Positions 53,537 to 63,691 of a stretch of 64,000 nucleotides of DNA are shown here, piece after piece. A program made the translations under genes and the position numbers. Under the pieces are notes generated by a model. That model ran no database searches. It was not told the origin of the DNA and saw only the letters and a list, made by a program, of their open reading frames with translations. The stretch is from JAFAXD01 sp963833605 (lineage in GTDB: Bacteria > Pseudomonadota > Alphaproteobacteria > Rhizobiales > Xanthobacteraceae). The stretch spans positions 1 through 64,000 of the forward strand of contig CAWHYZ010000005.1 of the NCBI GenBank assembly GCA_963833605.1. The letters run 5' to 3'. Position 1 is the stretch's first letter; each line of letters opens with the position of its first letter.

Positions 53537-54713
53537 ATGCTGTCACGAGTAATCGTCGCGTCTGCGATGGCCTTGGTCGCAAGCAGCGCCTTGGCGCAAG
53601 ACAAGGCTGCCGACAAGATCAAGATCGGCCTGATCACAACATTGTCGGGCCCGCCGGCTGTCATCGGCCAGCAGCAGCGCAACGGGTTTCAGCTCGCGCT
53701 TAAAGAGCTCGGCAACAAGCTCGGCGGTCGCGACGTTCGAGCTTTTGGTCCAGGACGATGAGCTCAAGCCCGATGTCGCCGTATCCAAGGTCAAAGCCTT
53801 TCTCGAGCGCGACAAGGTCGACTTCGTCGTCGGTCCGGTGTTCTCCAATATCCTGGCGGCGATCATCAAGCCGGTGACCGAGGGCGGCGCCTTCATGATC
53901 AGCCCCAACGCGGGCACGTCCAGCTTCGCCGGCAAGGACTGCAACCCGAACCTGTTCGTCGTCTCCTATCAGAACGATCAGAACGCCGAGGCGATGGGCA
54001 AATATGCGCAGGACTCCGGCCTCAAGAAGGTGTTCATGATCGCGCCGAACTATCAGGCCGGCAAGGATGAAATCGCCGGGTTCAAGCGCTACTACAAGGG
54101 TGCGATCGCCGACGAGATCTACGTGCCGCTCAATCAGCTCGATTACGCGGCTGAGCTGTCCAAGATTGCGGCAGCGCAGCCGGATAGCATTTTCGTATTC
54201 CTGCCCGGCGGCATGGGCGTCAACTTCGTCAAGCAGTTCCGTCAAGCCGGCCTCGCCGACAAGATCAAGTTCCTGTCGGCGTTCACCGTCGACGAGGGAA
54301 CCTTGCCGGCCCAGCAGGATGCGGCGCTCGGCTTCCTTGCCGGGGGAAATTGGGCCCCGAACCTCGACAACCCCCAGAGCAAGGCGTTCGTCGCCGCCTA
54401 CGAGAAAGAGTACGGCGCCGTGCCGGCGACCTACGCATTCCAGGCCTATGACGCCGTGAAACTGCTCGACAGCGCGCTCAAACAGACCAAGGGCGACACG
54501 TCCAACAAGGACGCGCTGCGTGCCGCGCTCATGAAGGCCGATTTCAAATCGGTGCGGGGCGATTTCAAGTTCAACAGCAATCACTATCCGATTCAGAACT
54601 TCTACGTCGTCAAGGCTTCGAAACGCCCAGACGGCAAGTATCAGACCGAAATCGTGGAGAAGGTTTTCGGCGACTACAAAGATCCGTATGCGACGGACTG
54701 CCCGATGAAGTGA
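53537..54713 (+). pseudogene. Liv-type ABC transporter substrate-binding protein, frameshifted
   Basis: The first frame has a signal peptide (LSRVIVASAMALVASSALAQ) and KIKIGLITTLSGPPAVIGQQ; the second frame has VQDDELKPDVAVSKVKAFLE, FVVGPVFSNILAAI and VVDDGKY-like receptor texts to the end FGDYKDPYATDCPMK. Dropping the C at 53738 gives RDVELLVQDDELKPD without a gap, so one base is extra. The restored receptor has about 391 residues, the normal length of LivJ-type proteins. As the other four transporter genes are intact, sequencing error is the better explanation. Confidence 0.82.
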
Positions 54714-54815
54714 GGGTTCAGACAACGGACAGCTGATGATTGAGGACGGAAGATCGTCCGGCCAGTTGGACGGAGAATAAAGAATCTCCGTCCGTCCTCC
54801 GTCCGCCGGTTTGCC

Positions 54816-55739
54816 ATGCCCACCACCCTCCTCGTCGTTCAAATACTCAACGGCCTTCAGCTTGGCGTGATCCTGTTCCTGATCGCAGCCGGGCTGACGC
54901 TCGTGTTCGGCGTAATGGACTTCGTCAACCTCGCCCACGGCGTGCAATACATGTTGGGCGCCTATCTGGGGGTGATGTTCTACAGCCTCACAGAGAACTT
55001 CGCCGCGGCGCTGCTGCTGGCGTTGGCGACAGCGCTGATACTAGGCCTGCTTCTTGAATTCGTGGTGTTCCGCCATCTGTATGATCGTGATCACCTCGAC
55101 CAGGTGATAGCGACACTGGGCGTGATCCTGTTCGTGAACCAGGGTGTGAAGTTCCTGTGGGGCGCGGCGCCGCTGTCCTTGCCGATCCCGCAGGTGCTGT
55201 CGGGCTCGGTCGTGTTGATGCCCGGCCTGCTCTACCCTGTATGGCGGCTGATGATCATCCTCTCCGGTTTGCTGGTTGCTGTGCTGTTGTTCGTCCTGGT
55301 GACCTATACCAGGGTCGGCATGCTGGTGCGGGCCGGCGCAACAAATGCCCCCATGGTGTCGGCACTTGGGGTCAACATCCGCCGCCTGTTCATGATCGTA
55401 TTCGGCTTCGGCACCATGCTGGCGGGCTTTGCCGGCGTGATGGTGGCACCGATCCTCTCGGTCGAGCCCGGCATGGGCGACAGCATTCTCATCCTCGCCT
55501 TTGTTGTGATCGTCATCGGCGGCATCGGCTCGATCCGCGGTGCTTTCCTGAGCGCGCTGTTGATCGGGCTCGTCGACACGCTCGGCCGCTCGTTCTCGGT
55601 CGACCTGCTGCGCCTGTTCCTCGACCCGTCCGCCGCCCGTACCGTCGGACCGGCGCTCGCCTCCATGCTGATCTATCTCTTGATGGCGCTCGTTCTGTTC
55701 ATCCGCCCGACCGGGCTGTTTCCGGCCAAGGGTCGCTGA
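54816..55739 (+). CDS. Liv-type ABC transporter permease (LivH-like)
   Basis: The 307-residue membrane protein has QILNGLQLGVILFLIAAGLTLVFGVMDFVNLAHGV, FGTMLAGFAGVMVAPILSVEP and GSIRGAFLSALLIGLVD, the typical LivH texts. Several hydrophobic helices are evident. It follows the receptor gene by about 100 bases that contain a GGAC/GTCC-rich repeat word. It pairs with the LivM-like protein. Confidence 0.87.
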   Translation: MPTTLLVVQILNGLQLGVILFLIAAGLTLVFGVMDFVNLAHGVQYMLGAYLGVMFYSLTENFAAALLLALATALILGLLLEFVVFRHLYDRDHLDQVIATLGVILFVNQGVKFLWGAAPLSLPIPQVLSGSVVLMPGLLYPVWRLMIILSGLLVAVLLFVLVTYTRVGMLVRAGATNAPMVSALGVNIRRLFMIVFGFGTMLAGFAGVMVAPILSVEPGMGDSILILAFVVIVIGGIGSIRGAFLSALLIGLVDTLGRSFSVDLLRLFLDPSAARTVGPALASMLIYLLMALVLFIRPTGLFPAKGR

Positions 55740-55740
55740 G

Positions 55741-56718
55741 ATGGTGGCCCTCCCGGCGCCCGCCGTGCCGTCCCGCTGGTCCGCCGACGTGGTTGCTCCC
55801 GTGTTGATTTTCATCGCGCTCGCGGCACTTCCGCTTGCAACCATCTACGGGACGGAAACCTACGTGCTGGCACTGTTCACCCGCATCATGATTTTCGCGA
55901 TCGCGGCAGTGGCGCTCGACTTGCTGATCGGCTATGGCGCGCTGATCTCCTTCGGCCATGCCGCGTTCATAGGGGTCGGAGCCTACGCGGTCGGTATTCT
56001 CAGTGCGCACGGAATCGGTGACGCACTGACGGCACTGCCGGTGGCGCTTGTTGCGTCGGGACTGTTTGCATTTGCGACCGGCGTTGTGTGCCTGCGCACC
56101 CGCGGCGTTTATTTCATCATGATCACGCTGGCGTTCAGCCAAATGGCGTTCTTCACCGCCGCCTCGCTTGCTCCCTACGGGGGCGACGATGGTTTGACTA
56201 TTCGGGCGCGCGACACCATTGCCGGTTTTGCGGTGATGCACGACGAACGCGCGTTCTACTACATCGTCTTTGCGTGTCTGCTCGCAACCTTCCTGCTTTG
56301 CCGTGCGCTGATCGCGTCGCGCTTCGGCCGCGTTTTTCGCGGGGCACGTGAAAACGAGACCCGGATGGCGAGCATCGGCTACGAGGTCTTTCGCTATCAA
56401 CTGGTGGCCTATGTGATCGCCGGCGCGATCGGCGGGCTGTCCGGATTCCTGCTCGCCAACTCGACCGAGTTCGTGAGCCCGGCCTACATGTCATGGCAGC
56501 GTTCGGGCGAGCTGGTGATCATGGTGCTGATGGGCGGCATGGGAACGCTCTATGGCGCCATTATGGGTGCGGCGGCGTTTCTGTTGGCCGAGGAATGGCT
56601 CTCTGGCCTCACCGAACATTGGAAAATGATCTTTGGCCCCTTGCTGATTCTGATCGTCTTGTTCGCCCGCGGCGGCTTGGTGGGAGCCATGGACCGGCTT
56701 CGGGGAATGAAGTCATGA
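55741..56718 (+). CDS. Liv-type ABC transporter permease (LivM-like)
   Basis: The 325-residue membrane protein has LIGYGALISFGHAAFIGVGAYAVG, LRTRGVYFIMITLAFSQMAFF and MVLMGGMGTLYGAIMGAAAFLLAEE, all typical of LivM. It starts one base after the LivH stop and overlaps the following ATPase by four bases (ATGA). Confidence 0.87.
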   Translation: MVALPAPAVPSRWSADVVAPVLIFIALAALPLATIYGTETYVLALFTRIMIFAIAAVALDLLIGYGALISFGHAAFIGVGAYAVGILSAHGIGDALTALPVALVASGLFAFATGVVCLRTRGVYFIMITLAFSQMAFFTAASLAPYGGDDGLTIRARDTIAGFAVMHDERAFYYIVFACLLATFLLCRALIASRFGRVFRGARENETRMASIGYEVFRYQLVAYVIAGAIGGLSGFLLANSTEFVSPAYMSWQRSGELVIMVLMGGMGTLYGAIMGAAAFLLAEEWLSGLTEHWKMIFGPLLILIVLFARGGLVGAMDRLRGMKS

Positions 56719-57467
56719 GCGGGCCCGCGCTGCGGGTTGAACGGCTGCGCAAGCGCTTCGGCGGCTTGCTGGTCACCGATGATGTGACCCTGGAGATCGA
56801 GCCCGGCGAACTGCATGCCGTCATCGGCCCGAACGGAGCCGGCAAGACCACACTGATCAATCAGATCTCCGGCCTGCTCCGATCCGACGCCGGGCGCATT
56901 GAACTTGCTGGTTGCGATGTGACTGCGCTGCCGACGCATGCGCGTGCGGCGCTGGGGCTTGCCCGCTCGTTCCAGATCACCTCGGTGCTGCCGCGATTTT
57001 CTGCACTGGAGAATGTTGCGCTCGCCGTACAGGCCCGCAACGGATCGAGCTTTCGCTTTTTCGGTCGCGCTGATGCGGAGCGCGCCCTCAATGATCAATC
57101 CGCCGCCGTGCTGGCCGAGGTCGGGCTTGCCGAACGCATGTATGTGCCGGCCATGCACCTCTCGCACGGCGAGAGGCGCGTGCTCGAGCTCGCGATCGCG
57201 CTCGCCATGCAGCCGAAGCTGCTGCTGCTGGACGAGCCAATGGCGGGCACCGGCCGCGAGGAGACCGAGCGGCTGATCACCGTGCTGCGTGCGCTCAAAG
57301 GCCGGTTTCCGATCATGCTGGTGGAGCACGACATGACCGCGGTGTTCGCGCTCGCCGACCGCATTTCGGTGCTGATCTACGGGCGTATCCTGGCAAGCGG
57401 ACGACCCGAAGAAGTCCGGAGTGACCCGGCGGTGATCACGGCCTATCTCGGCGACGAGATGGAATGA
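56715..57467 (+). CDS. Liv-type ABC transporter ATPase (LivG-like)
   Basis: From ATG 56715 the 250-residue ATPase has Walker A GPNGAGKTTL, the signature variant LSHGERRVLELAIALAM, Walker B LLLLDEPMAGTGREE and the switch His in MLVEHDMTAVF. It overlaps the LivM stop and the LivF start by four bases each. Together with LivF it powers the permease pair. Confidence 0.87.
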   Translation: MSGPALRVERLRKRFGGLLVTDDVTLEIEPGELHAVIGPNGAGKTTLINQISGLLRSDAGRIELAGCDVTALPTHARAALGLARSFQITSVLPRFSALENVALAVQARNGSSFRFFGRADAERALNDQSAAVLAEVGLAERMYVPAMHLSHGERRVLELAIALAMQPKLLLLDEPMAGTGREETERLITVLRALKGRFPIMLVEHDMTAVFALADRISVLIYGRILASGRPEEVRSDPAVITAYLGDEME

Positions 57468-58168
57468 CGATGCTGCACGTCGAGCGCCTCACCGCCAGCT
57501 ACGGCCACGCGCAGGTCCTGTTCGACATCAGCTTCGAGGTCGGCACCGGCGAGGTGGTCACGCTGCTCGGCCGCAACGGCATGGGCAAGACCACCACGAT
57601 CCTCACCCTGATGGGATTGGTGCATGCACGCGGCGGCTTCGCCAGTTTCGACGGCATGTCGCTGATCGGCTTACCGCCATTTCGGGTCGCACAGGCTGGG
57701 CTTGGGCTCGTACCGGAAGGGCGGCAGATATTTCCGACCCTGACCGTGGAGGAAAACCTGGTCGCCACCGCGGCGGCACGGTTCGGAACCCCGCGCTGGA
57801 CCCGCGAACGGGTTTACGCGTTCTTCCCGCGTTTGGCGGAGCGCCGCCGGCATATGGGCAACCAACTCTCGGGCGGCGAGCAGCAGATGCTCGCGATCGG
57901 GCGTGCGCTCATGACCAATCCGAAGCTGATCATCCTCGACGAGGCAACCGAAGGCTTGGCGCCGCTGATCCGGACGGAGGTGTGGGCCTGCCTCGCACGG
58001 CTGAAGGCTGACGGTCAGGCCATTCTGCTGGTCGACAAGCACCTCGATGCGCTGCAAAAGCTGGCAGACCGGCACGTGGTGATCGAGAAGGGCCATGTGG
58101 TGTGGACCGGTACATCGGCGGCCCTCGCCGCCGATGTCAGCGTGCGCCAGCGCTATTTGCAGGTGTGA
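57464..58168 (+). CDS. Liv-type ABC transporter ATPase (LivF-like)
   Basis: The 234-residue ATPase has Walker A GRNGMGKTT, the signature LSGGEQQMLAIGRALM, Walker B LIILDEATEGLAPLI and a switch residue in ILLVDKHLDAL (His follows Lys). The switch text is VDKH where most have VEQN. ATG 57464 overlaps the preceding stop; ATG 57470 is also possible. It ends the five-gene operon. Confidence 0.87.
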   Translation: MTMLHVERLTASYGHAQVLFDISFEVGTGEVVTLLGRNGMGKTTTILTLMGLVHARGGFASFDGMSLIGLPPFRVAQAGLGLVPEGRQIFPTLTVEENLVATAAARFGTPRWTRERVYAFFPRLAERRRHMGNQLSGGEQQMLAIGRALMTNPKLIILDEATEGLAPLIRTEVWACLARLKADGQAILLVDKHLDALQKLADRHVVIEKGHVVWTGTSAALAADVSVRQRYLQV

Positions 58169-58471
58169 TTCGATACTCTCGTGGTGATGCGCGGGCTTGT
58201 GGCGCAGCGACTACTTACGCACCCGGGAGATCTACAAATAGAGCCATGCGCCAGGCGCAATGGGTGAGCGTCCATGTGCGTCCATGGATGCCCATGGATG
58301 CCCTGTTGTGCGCGGGCACCCATGGGACGTCCATGGCAAAGATTCCTGACATTTCGCGCTGCATCTCCCCATTTTTCGCATAGCTCGTTCCCGTTGCGGT
58401 ATTTGCGTCCGCGAGCCCATCATTGGTTTGCGGATTCGATGATACGGTCATGCCCTCGGGGGAACGCACAC
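58169..58471. other. intergenic stretch with CCATGGATGCCC-type repeats
   Basis: Between 58270 and 58345 the words TCCATGTGCG, TCCATGGATGCCCATGGATG and CCCATGGGACGTCCATGG stand in tandem and as inverted copies. They are like the inverted repeat at 27824-27862 and the words at 34.9 kb. No gene is supported here on either strand. Confidence 0.5.
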
Positions 58472-58972
58472 ATGAACATTTTTCACCTGTTTTTTGGGTT
58501 TGGTGGGCGCCTGAACCGGGCCAAGTATTGGCTCGTGACGGTCGTCTGGATCGCCATCTGGGTGGTCGCGTTGGTCGCCGCGCTCGTCATCCTTGGCGCA
58601 AACTGGCCCGACAGTGACCTGCCGGCCGATGAGAAACGAAGCGCATACTTGGATATCCTGCTGGATTATGCGGCGATCTTTGTCCCGCTGTTCGTCATAG
58701 GCTGGATTTCCGCGTTGGCAGTCGGCATCAGGCGGCTGCACGATCGCAACAAAAGCGGCTGGTGGATCGTACTGTTCTACTTCGGGCCGGCCGTCATCGA
58801 GATCTTTCGTCTAGGCACCGATCTGCCTGGCGCTTCACCCGTCCTGGGGCTTGCTTCCGCTATCATCTCGATCTGGATGCTCGTTGAGCTCGGCTTTTTG
58901 CGCGGGACTCACGGGCCTAATCACTACGGCGCCGATCCGCTGCAGAGAGGTGCGGTGGCCGCCACCGCCTGA
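58472..58972 (+). CDS. DUF805 family membrane protein
   Basis: From ATG 58472 the 166-residue protein begins MNIFHLFFGFGGRLNRAKYW and contains AVGIRRLHDRNKSGWWIVLFYF and the C-terminal GTHGPNHYGADPL, all typical of DUF805 (YhaH) proteins. Four hydrophobic helices are predicted. The family is an inner-membrane protein of unknown function. The longer frame upstream lies in the repeats. Confidence 0.87.
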   Translation: MNIFHLFFGFGGRLNRAKYWLVTVVWIAIWVVALVAALVILGANWPDSDLPADEKRSAYLDILLDYAAIFVPLFVIGWISALAVGIRRLHDRNKSGWWIVLFYFGPAVIEIFRLGTDLPGASPVLGLASAIISIWMLVELGFLRGTHGPNHYGADPLQRGAVAATA

Positions 58973-59004
58973 CGGAGTTCGGATCGGATCCTAGCGAGGG
59001 CCCC

Positions 59005-60202
59005 TCAGAGTTTGTGCGGGGATCCGCGATACCCTTCGACATCCGCATAGCTGAAAAACCGCTTGGCGTGCTCCAGGCACTCATCATTGGTCCACACGTC
59101 GGGCTGATCGGGAAATTTGGTCCCGCCGAAATCGAGCCGCATGGCGGCAAACTGCTTCGCGCCGTCGTCGAAAATCCTGAACGCCGCATCGGTACACAGA
59201 AAGGACGTGATCGATGATGAGAAATCCGGCGGGTCGGGAGGCACCGCACCACCGTCCGCCTTGGCGGGCGCCGGCGAAACAAAGAATGCCCGCGACGCAT
59301 CACCCTTCTGCTTGGCATCCACAATGTTCTTGATAAATGCGAGATGCGCGGAATTGAGGTCGTCAAACTGCCGCAGGCCGATAGCAGACGCGGGAATCGG
59401 GATTGGCGCCGTACCGGGGTCTGCCAGATTGAACATGATGTTCCCGATCATGTAGGCGGTGAAATCGTTCTGCAGGTAGACGACCTGTTTGACACCGCCA
59501 AGCGACATCACGCCCGAGCATTGTGCGCACGACTCTGAGCGAGGTGTAGAGCGTAACGTCTTTAAGCGAAAAGGCGCGCGATTTCCCCGGCAGCGGGGTT
59601 CCGGTCTTCCAGTTGTCGAAGATGTCCGTCAGGCTGAAGAGGCGCCTGACCATGCGCGATTCGGCGTGCTCAGCCGAACTCCGGAAGAAATCATTGTGAT
59701 TGAACTCGAAGTCAATGATTTCACCCTTACCATCCACTGCCAGACACGCAATGTTGTGACCAAGGTACCGGTCCCATGCAACGCGCAACGGATCGCCGGT
59801 TTCGATCATATCGCCGCGGTAGCGAAAGAAAGCCGCCTGTGGATCTTGCCCTTCAGCTTTCTGGGCTTCGCGCTGCGGATAGAGGCCGAGCGGGCCATGC
59901 TTGTTGCCATTCCAGAAGCGTCGTATCAACGTCATCAGCAGGAAAGAGTAGATCCGATGCCTTTCCCTGCAGGCATCGTTCGCCAACTCAGGCGAAGCCG
60001 CATTGAGATTCACGTTTACAACTTCGCGCAGTTGTCGTTCCCAGTTGCGCGAAAAAGGTGGCTGAGCATCGAAGCCGGGAGGCGGCGTCGCCTGCGCGTT
60101 CGCGACACCTAGCGTGCCGCCCGCAATGGCGCTTGCAGCTCCGGCGGTGCCAGCTGTCTTGGCGATGAAGTCGCGTCAATTCAATTCATCGGCCCTCTTC
60201 AT
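59005..60202 (-). pseudogene. deaminase-fold protein with a broken Tat signal, frameshifted
   Basis: From ATG 60202 the sequence reads MKRADELN, then a TGA (60176-60178), then RDFIAKTAGTAGAASAIAGG. Changing TGA to CGA gives NRRDFIAK, a perfect twin-arginine motif. The mature part has NHNDFFRSSAEHAESRMVRRLF, with the HAE of the zinc-deaminase superfamily. Later the text SLESCAQCSGVMSLGGVKQV, with CAQC as the paired zinc ligands, needs removal of the T at 59536. The rest (FDDLNSAHLAFIKNIV, DVWTNDECLEHAKRFFSY) follows. About 398 residues in all. Both defects may be sequence errors or true decay. An exported deaminase is unusual; substrate unknown. Confidence 0.7.
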
Positions 60203-60300
60203 CTGCGACCCCCTTACGCCTGGCGCGATGAACCGCGCCGATCAGGCGGTTCTTCCGATATCAGCAGGTCTTGATCCTACAGGTCACACAGCCAGCGCCC

Positions 60301-61044
60301 TCATCGAATAAAGTAGAACGGGTTGGGCACCTTGAACGGGCAGTCGGCATAGCCTCCGTCGAGATCGCTCTGCTGGTCACCGACGTTGGCGATGATCGCA
60401 TACCCGGCGGCCGCGATCTTGCTGCGCTCCTCGGTCTTATAGTCCTGAACACTGCGTTCAGTGTCGTTGTCCGCCCGCATCACGAGCTTCTGCCAGCCAT
60501 TGAATTTCTGCTGATTCAGATTCAGCACGGTCACGTTGCGGTCGGCCTCGTGGCGGCCGGTGATAAAGAACACCGCAACCCCCTTCGCCTTGGCGGCGTT
60601 GAACAGCATGCGGGTGGGCGTGATCACATCAGCGGCGTGTTGGCCGATCCACACCTTGAACCCGCACGGCCCCTTGGGCAGCCGGTTGCATGGGCCGTCG
60701 GCAATGAAGCCGAAATCGTTGGCGTCCAGATTGCGCCAGTTCGAAAGTGAGGTCTCGTCGATATCGAGGACCAGGGCTGGTTTTGACACCTCGCCTGCGC
60801 GCTGCTCGACATAGGCCACGGCATCGGTAACAACCGCTTCGATGTCGCCGACATAGGCCTCATCGTGGTAGGCACGCAGTTGCTTCTTGATCTTGTCGAT
60901 GTTGAGCGGACGCGACGGCTCCGAAATCCGGGGCTGACGCGGGGCAGGACATTCGGCCGAACGCGCCAACGGGGCAGCGCCCGCGAGCGTTGCACCGATG
61001 ACCGAGGCGGCGAGCAATTGCCTGGTCCAATCGCTTCGTATCAT
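60301..61044 (-). CDS. HAD-family acid phosphatase (class B type), exported
   Basis: From ATG 61044 the 247-residue protein has a signal peptide (LLAASVIGATLAGAAPLARSA). The HAD motif I is LVLDIDETSLSN with nucleophile D94 and D96; motif II is FFITGRHE; motif IV is IIANVGDQQSDLDGG. It resembles plant vegetative-storage/class B bacterial acid phosphatases that hydrolyse organic phosphate esters in the periplasm. The long C-terminal text NPFYFIR is usual. It lies between the deaminase-like gene and the GMC gene on the same strand, and all appear exported. Confidence 0.85.
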   Translation of the reverse strand: MIRSDWTRQLLAASVIGATLAGAAPLARSAECPAPRQPRISEPSRPLNIDKIKKQLRAYHDEAYVGDIEAVVTDAVAYVEQRAGEVSKPALVLDIDETSLSNWRNLDANDFGFIADGPCNRLPKGPCGFKVWIGQHAADVITPTRMLFNAAKAKGVAVFFITGRHEADRNVTVLNLNQQKFNGWQKLVMRADNDTERSVQDYKTEERSKIAAAGYAIIANVGDQQSDLDGGYADCPFKVPNPFYFIR

Positions 61045-61084
61045 CGGCGCTCTCCCGTGCGAATGCACGCCACCTCGGCAATTC

Positions 61085-62950
61085 TCAATTGAGATCCGTC
61101 CTGAGCATCGTATCGGCGGCCCATAGCGATAGCGCGGCCAGGGTCAGCGTCGGATTAGCGGTGCCGACGGTCGGAAACACGCCACTGCCGACAAGATAGA
61201 GGTTGCGGTGGTCCCATGACCGCTGTTCGCGATCGACGACCGAATTGCTCTTGTCGGTGCCCATGCGGTATGTGCCCACGAGGTGGCCGGCACCAAGGAA
61301 ATTGAGCCGCGTGCTCTTGCCGTCAATGTCCCAATCGAACGCGTTCGGGTCGCCGGCACCGGGTGGCGCCGTATGCTCTTTCGCGCCCAGCCGGGCGAAG
61401 ATCGCATCCGATGCCTTTTTGGCCGCCGCGATGCCCATTTTGGTGTAGTCCGACAGATTGTAATCGATCTGCGGTCTCGGCAAACCGAGGCCATCTTTGT
61501 GTTGCTCGGAAATGGTCACGCGATTGGTGGCATCGGGCGATTGTTCGATCAGGAAGCCGAGGCGAAACTGGCGCGTGATCCGATCGTTCAACCGTTTCAC
61601 CAGTTCCGTGCCGAATAGATTTTCGTTTCCCGTGTTAAGCCCGCTGATGTTCATGCCGTTGATGAAGTCCACCGTGGTTACGCCGGGGTCATCACCGCTC
61701 CCAACTCCGCCAACCACGAAATTCCAACCCTCGTTGCCGACTTCGATCCGGAAGGCCCCGCGCTGGCCGCGGAACTTCCCGTCGCGTAGATCTTCAATGC
61801 CGGCGGTCGACAGTGGACCGCGATAGGGAAAAACCTGTTCCGGCATCAGGCCCCAGGTCACGTAATACGGGTGGTCCATCAGATTGCGGCCGACCAGTCC
61901 ACTGCTGTTGGCCACCCCGTACGGAGTTCGTCCCTCGTTCCTCGACATCAATAACAGCCTGGGTGTCTCGATCGCATTTCCCGCAATGATGAACACTTTG
62001 GCACTGACACAGCCGCTGCCGGTTTGCGGGCCTGATTCGGCGCCATACTGCAGATAGTTGATCTGGCTGATGCGTCCGTTCTCGCCGACCACGACTTCGC
62101 TCGCAACCGTGCGATACATGATCGTCACGTTCCCGGTCCGCAGTGCCGCGTTCACCGTGATCGTCGGGTCATACTTGGCCTGAATGGGACAGATCGGAAT
62201 ACAGTTTGTGTTTCCGGCACACGCGCGCCGTTGTCGATAAGGTTGCGAGTTACGAGCCGCAGGGGTGCCGGTGATTTGCAATGCAACGTCATCGATGGTC
62301 ATTCCCGCGATCTTGTTTGCGATCGTTTGGTCGACCCAGGACAGGGGGATACCCGGCATAGGATAGGAATAGTCCTTGGGAAAATGAATCCCCAGATATT
62401 GCTGGGCGTCGGCATCCGCCGAAACGCCGAGCTCCGCTTCGGCTTTCGCGTACCACGAGTGCTCCAGGTCCTTGTCGAGGTCTTCGTAGCTGATCGGCCA
62501 ATCGGCGAACTGTCCGTACAGTGTTTGCATCTTGAAATCGTTCGGCAGAAATCGAAGGCAGGTACCGAGCCAGTGCAGACCGGTGCCGCCGCCGATGCGC
62601 TCATACGTGCTGCCAAACGGCATTGGTCCGTTCTGGACCAGATAGCTTTGTGCCGGATCTTTCCAGCCGGGTCCGAGCATCACGGACGTGGGTCGACCGG
62701 CATTGACCTTGCCTGGGTCATTCAACCGGCCGTCGCGAAACAGTTCAGGCGGATACGGGCTCTCGGGAACTTTCGCGACCGCGTTGAAGAACCGCTGCAT
62801 GTAGCCGTTGATGTTGGGAGGAATCTCCGGACCGGCCTCGAGCATCAGAACTCGCTTGCCGGCGGAACCCAGTTGCAAGGCGACCAATGCGCCAGCGAAA
62901 CCCGATCCGACGATGACCGCGTCGACGGACAAGCATTGATCGGCGGCCAT
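61085..62950 (-). CDS. GMC-family FAD oxidoreductase (gluconate/sugar dehydrogenase-like large subunit)
   Basis: The 621-residue flavoprotein has VDAVIVGSGFAGALVALQL near residue 10, GGGTGLHWLGTCLRFLP, and, near the C-terminus, GAGHLVGTYRMGTDKSNS and YLVGSGVFPTVGTANPTLTLAAL, the GMC signature with catalytic His. A cysteine-rich segment CAGNTNCIPICPIQAKY around residue 245 recalls the [3Fe-4S]-type motif of gluconate 2-dehydrogenase-like subunits. No Tat signal is seen on this subunit; it would be exported in complex with the small subunit at 62962-63559, which has one. It starts 11 bases after that gene. Confidence 0.85.
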   Translation of the reverse strand: MAADQCLSVDAVIVGSGFAGALVALQLGSAGKRVLMLEAGPEIPPNINGYMQRFFNAVAKVPESPYPPELFRDGRLNDPGKVNAGRPTSVMLGPGWKDPAQSYLVQNGPMPFGSTYERIGGGTGLHWLGTCLRFLPNDFKMQTLYGQFADWPISYEDLDKDLEHSWYAKAEAELGVSADADAQQYLGIHFPKDYSYPMPGIPLSWVDQTIANKIAGMTIDDVALQITGTPAARNSQPYRQRRACAGNTNCIPICPIQAKYDPTITVNAALRTGNVTIMYRTVASEVVVGENGRISQINYLQYGAESGPQTGSGCVSAKVFIIAGNAIETPRLLLMSRNEGRTPYGVANSSGLVGRNLMDHPYYVTWGLMPEQVFPYRGPLSTAGIEDLRDGKFRGQRGAFRIEVGNEGWNFVVGGVGSGDDPGVTTVDFINGMNISGLNTGNENLFGTELVKRLNDRITRQFRLGFLIEQSPDATNRVTISEQHKDGLGLPRPQIDYNLSDYTKMGIAAAKKASDAIFARLGAKEHTAPPGAGDPNAFDWDIDGKSTRLNFLGAGHLVGTYRMGTDKSNSVVDREQRSWDHRNLYLVGSGVFPTVGTANPTLTLAALSLWAADTMLRTDLN

Positions 62951-62961
62951 GATGCTGCTCC

Positions 62962-63559
62962 CTATTCCTTGTTGGCGAGGAACTCACCAAGTTCGCGGTC
63001 CGGCTTCCTCGACCAATAGCCAAACGCCCACTCGCTGTAACCCATGGGATGAGCCTGAGCGACGCGCCAGACTTGGCCTTGGGTGTAGGCCGCCGGTGAA
63101 ATGACCTTGAATGGAAGCGGCGGTGGAACCGCCGGCGGATGCTCCAGAATGTTCGGGTTCGTACCAGGCGCCGAGATACCAAGCCAACATGATGCTGCGG
63201 GCCAGGTAGCGGATTTCAGGCTGATTCAAGATGATCTTGGCGAGCGCGTTCTTGTCCGGGTTGGACTGGTTTGATTTGTAGGTCTTGAGCAGCAAGTCGA
63301 ACGCCGGGTGACTGCTCGCCTGGTCGAAATAGGCTTGCTTGACGTTGAGCGGATCGCGCGGAAGAGAAGGCTTACGCTGCGGACTGAGCTTGTTCTCGGC
63401 GATCCCCGTCAGCGCCGACGACAGGCCGATGAACAACGCCATCGGGGTCTCGGCATCAGCGGCCAGGGCCGGCAGGGTTGTGCTGATCGGGCCCACCGCA
63501 GTTGTGGCGGTTGTTGCGACGGCGCCGCTCAGCACGGTTCGGCGGCTCAACACGGTCAT
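62962..63559 (-). pseudogene. gluconate 2-dehydrogenase subunit 3-like Tat protein, frameshifted
   Basis: The first frame begins MTVLSRRTVLSGAVATTATT, a Tat signal, and continues FIGLSSALTGIAENKL and LARSIMLAWYLGAWYEP. The second frame continues NILEHPPAVPPPLPFKVISP, then AAYTQGQVWRVAQAHPMGYS and EWAFGYWSRKPDRELGEF to a TAG at 62962-62964. The break is an extra G in the GGG at 63155-63157 on the plus strand. The restored 198-residue protein is the escort or small subunit that carries the GMC subunit through the Tat system. The extra base is in a homopolymer, so an error is likely. Confidence 0.78.
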
Positions 63560-63691
63560 GAAGGTCTCCTGTCTTCAATGGTCTCCTGCTTCGGTCCGCC
63601 GCGAAGGCGCAGAGAATCGTACCTGTCGATCGCGCTCTGATCGTCAGGCATTCGCAGCCCAGCCCCGCGGCGGCTTCGCATAAAGATGCTC

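Noticed and set aside
61085..62950. The GMC oxidoreductase as HmfH of the furan pathway
   Set aside because: It lies more than 40 kb away, in an operon with a Tat small subunit and a cytochrome-like protein, and carries a Cys-rich segment of the gluconate-dehydrogenase type.
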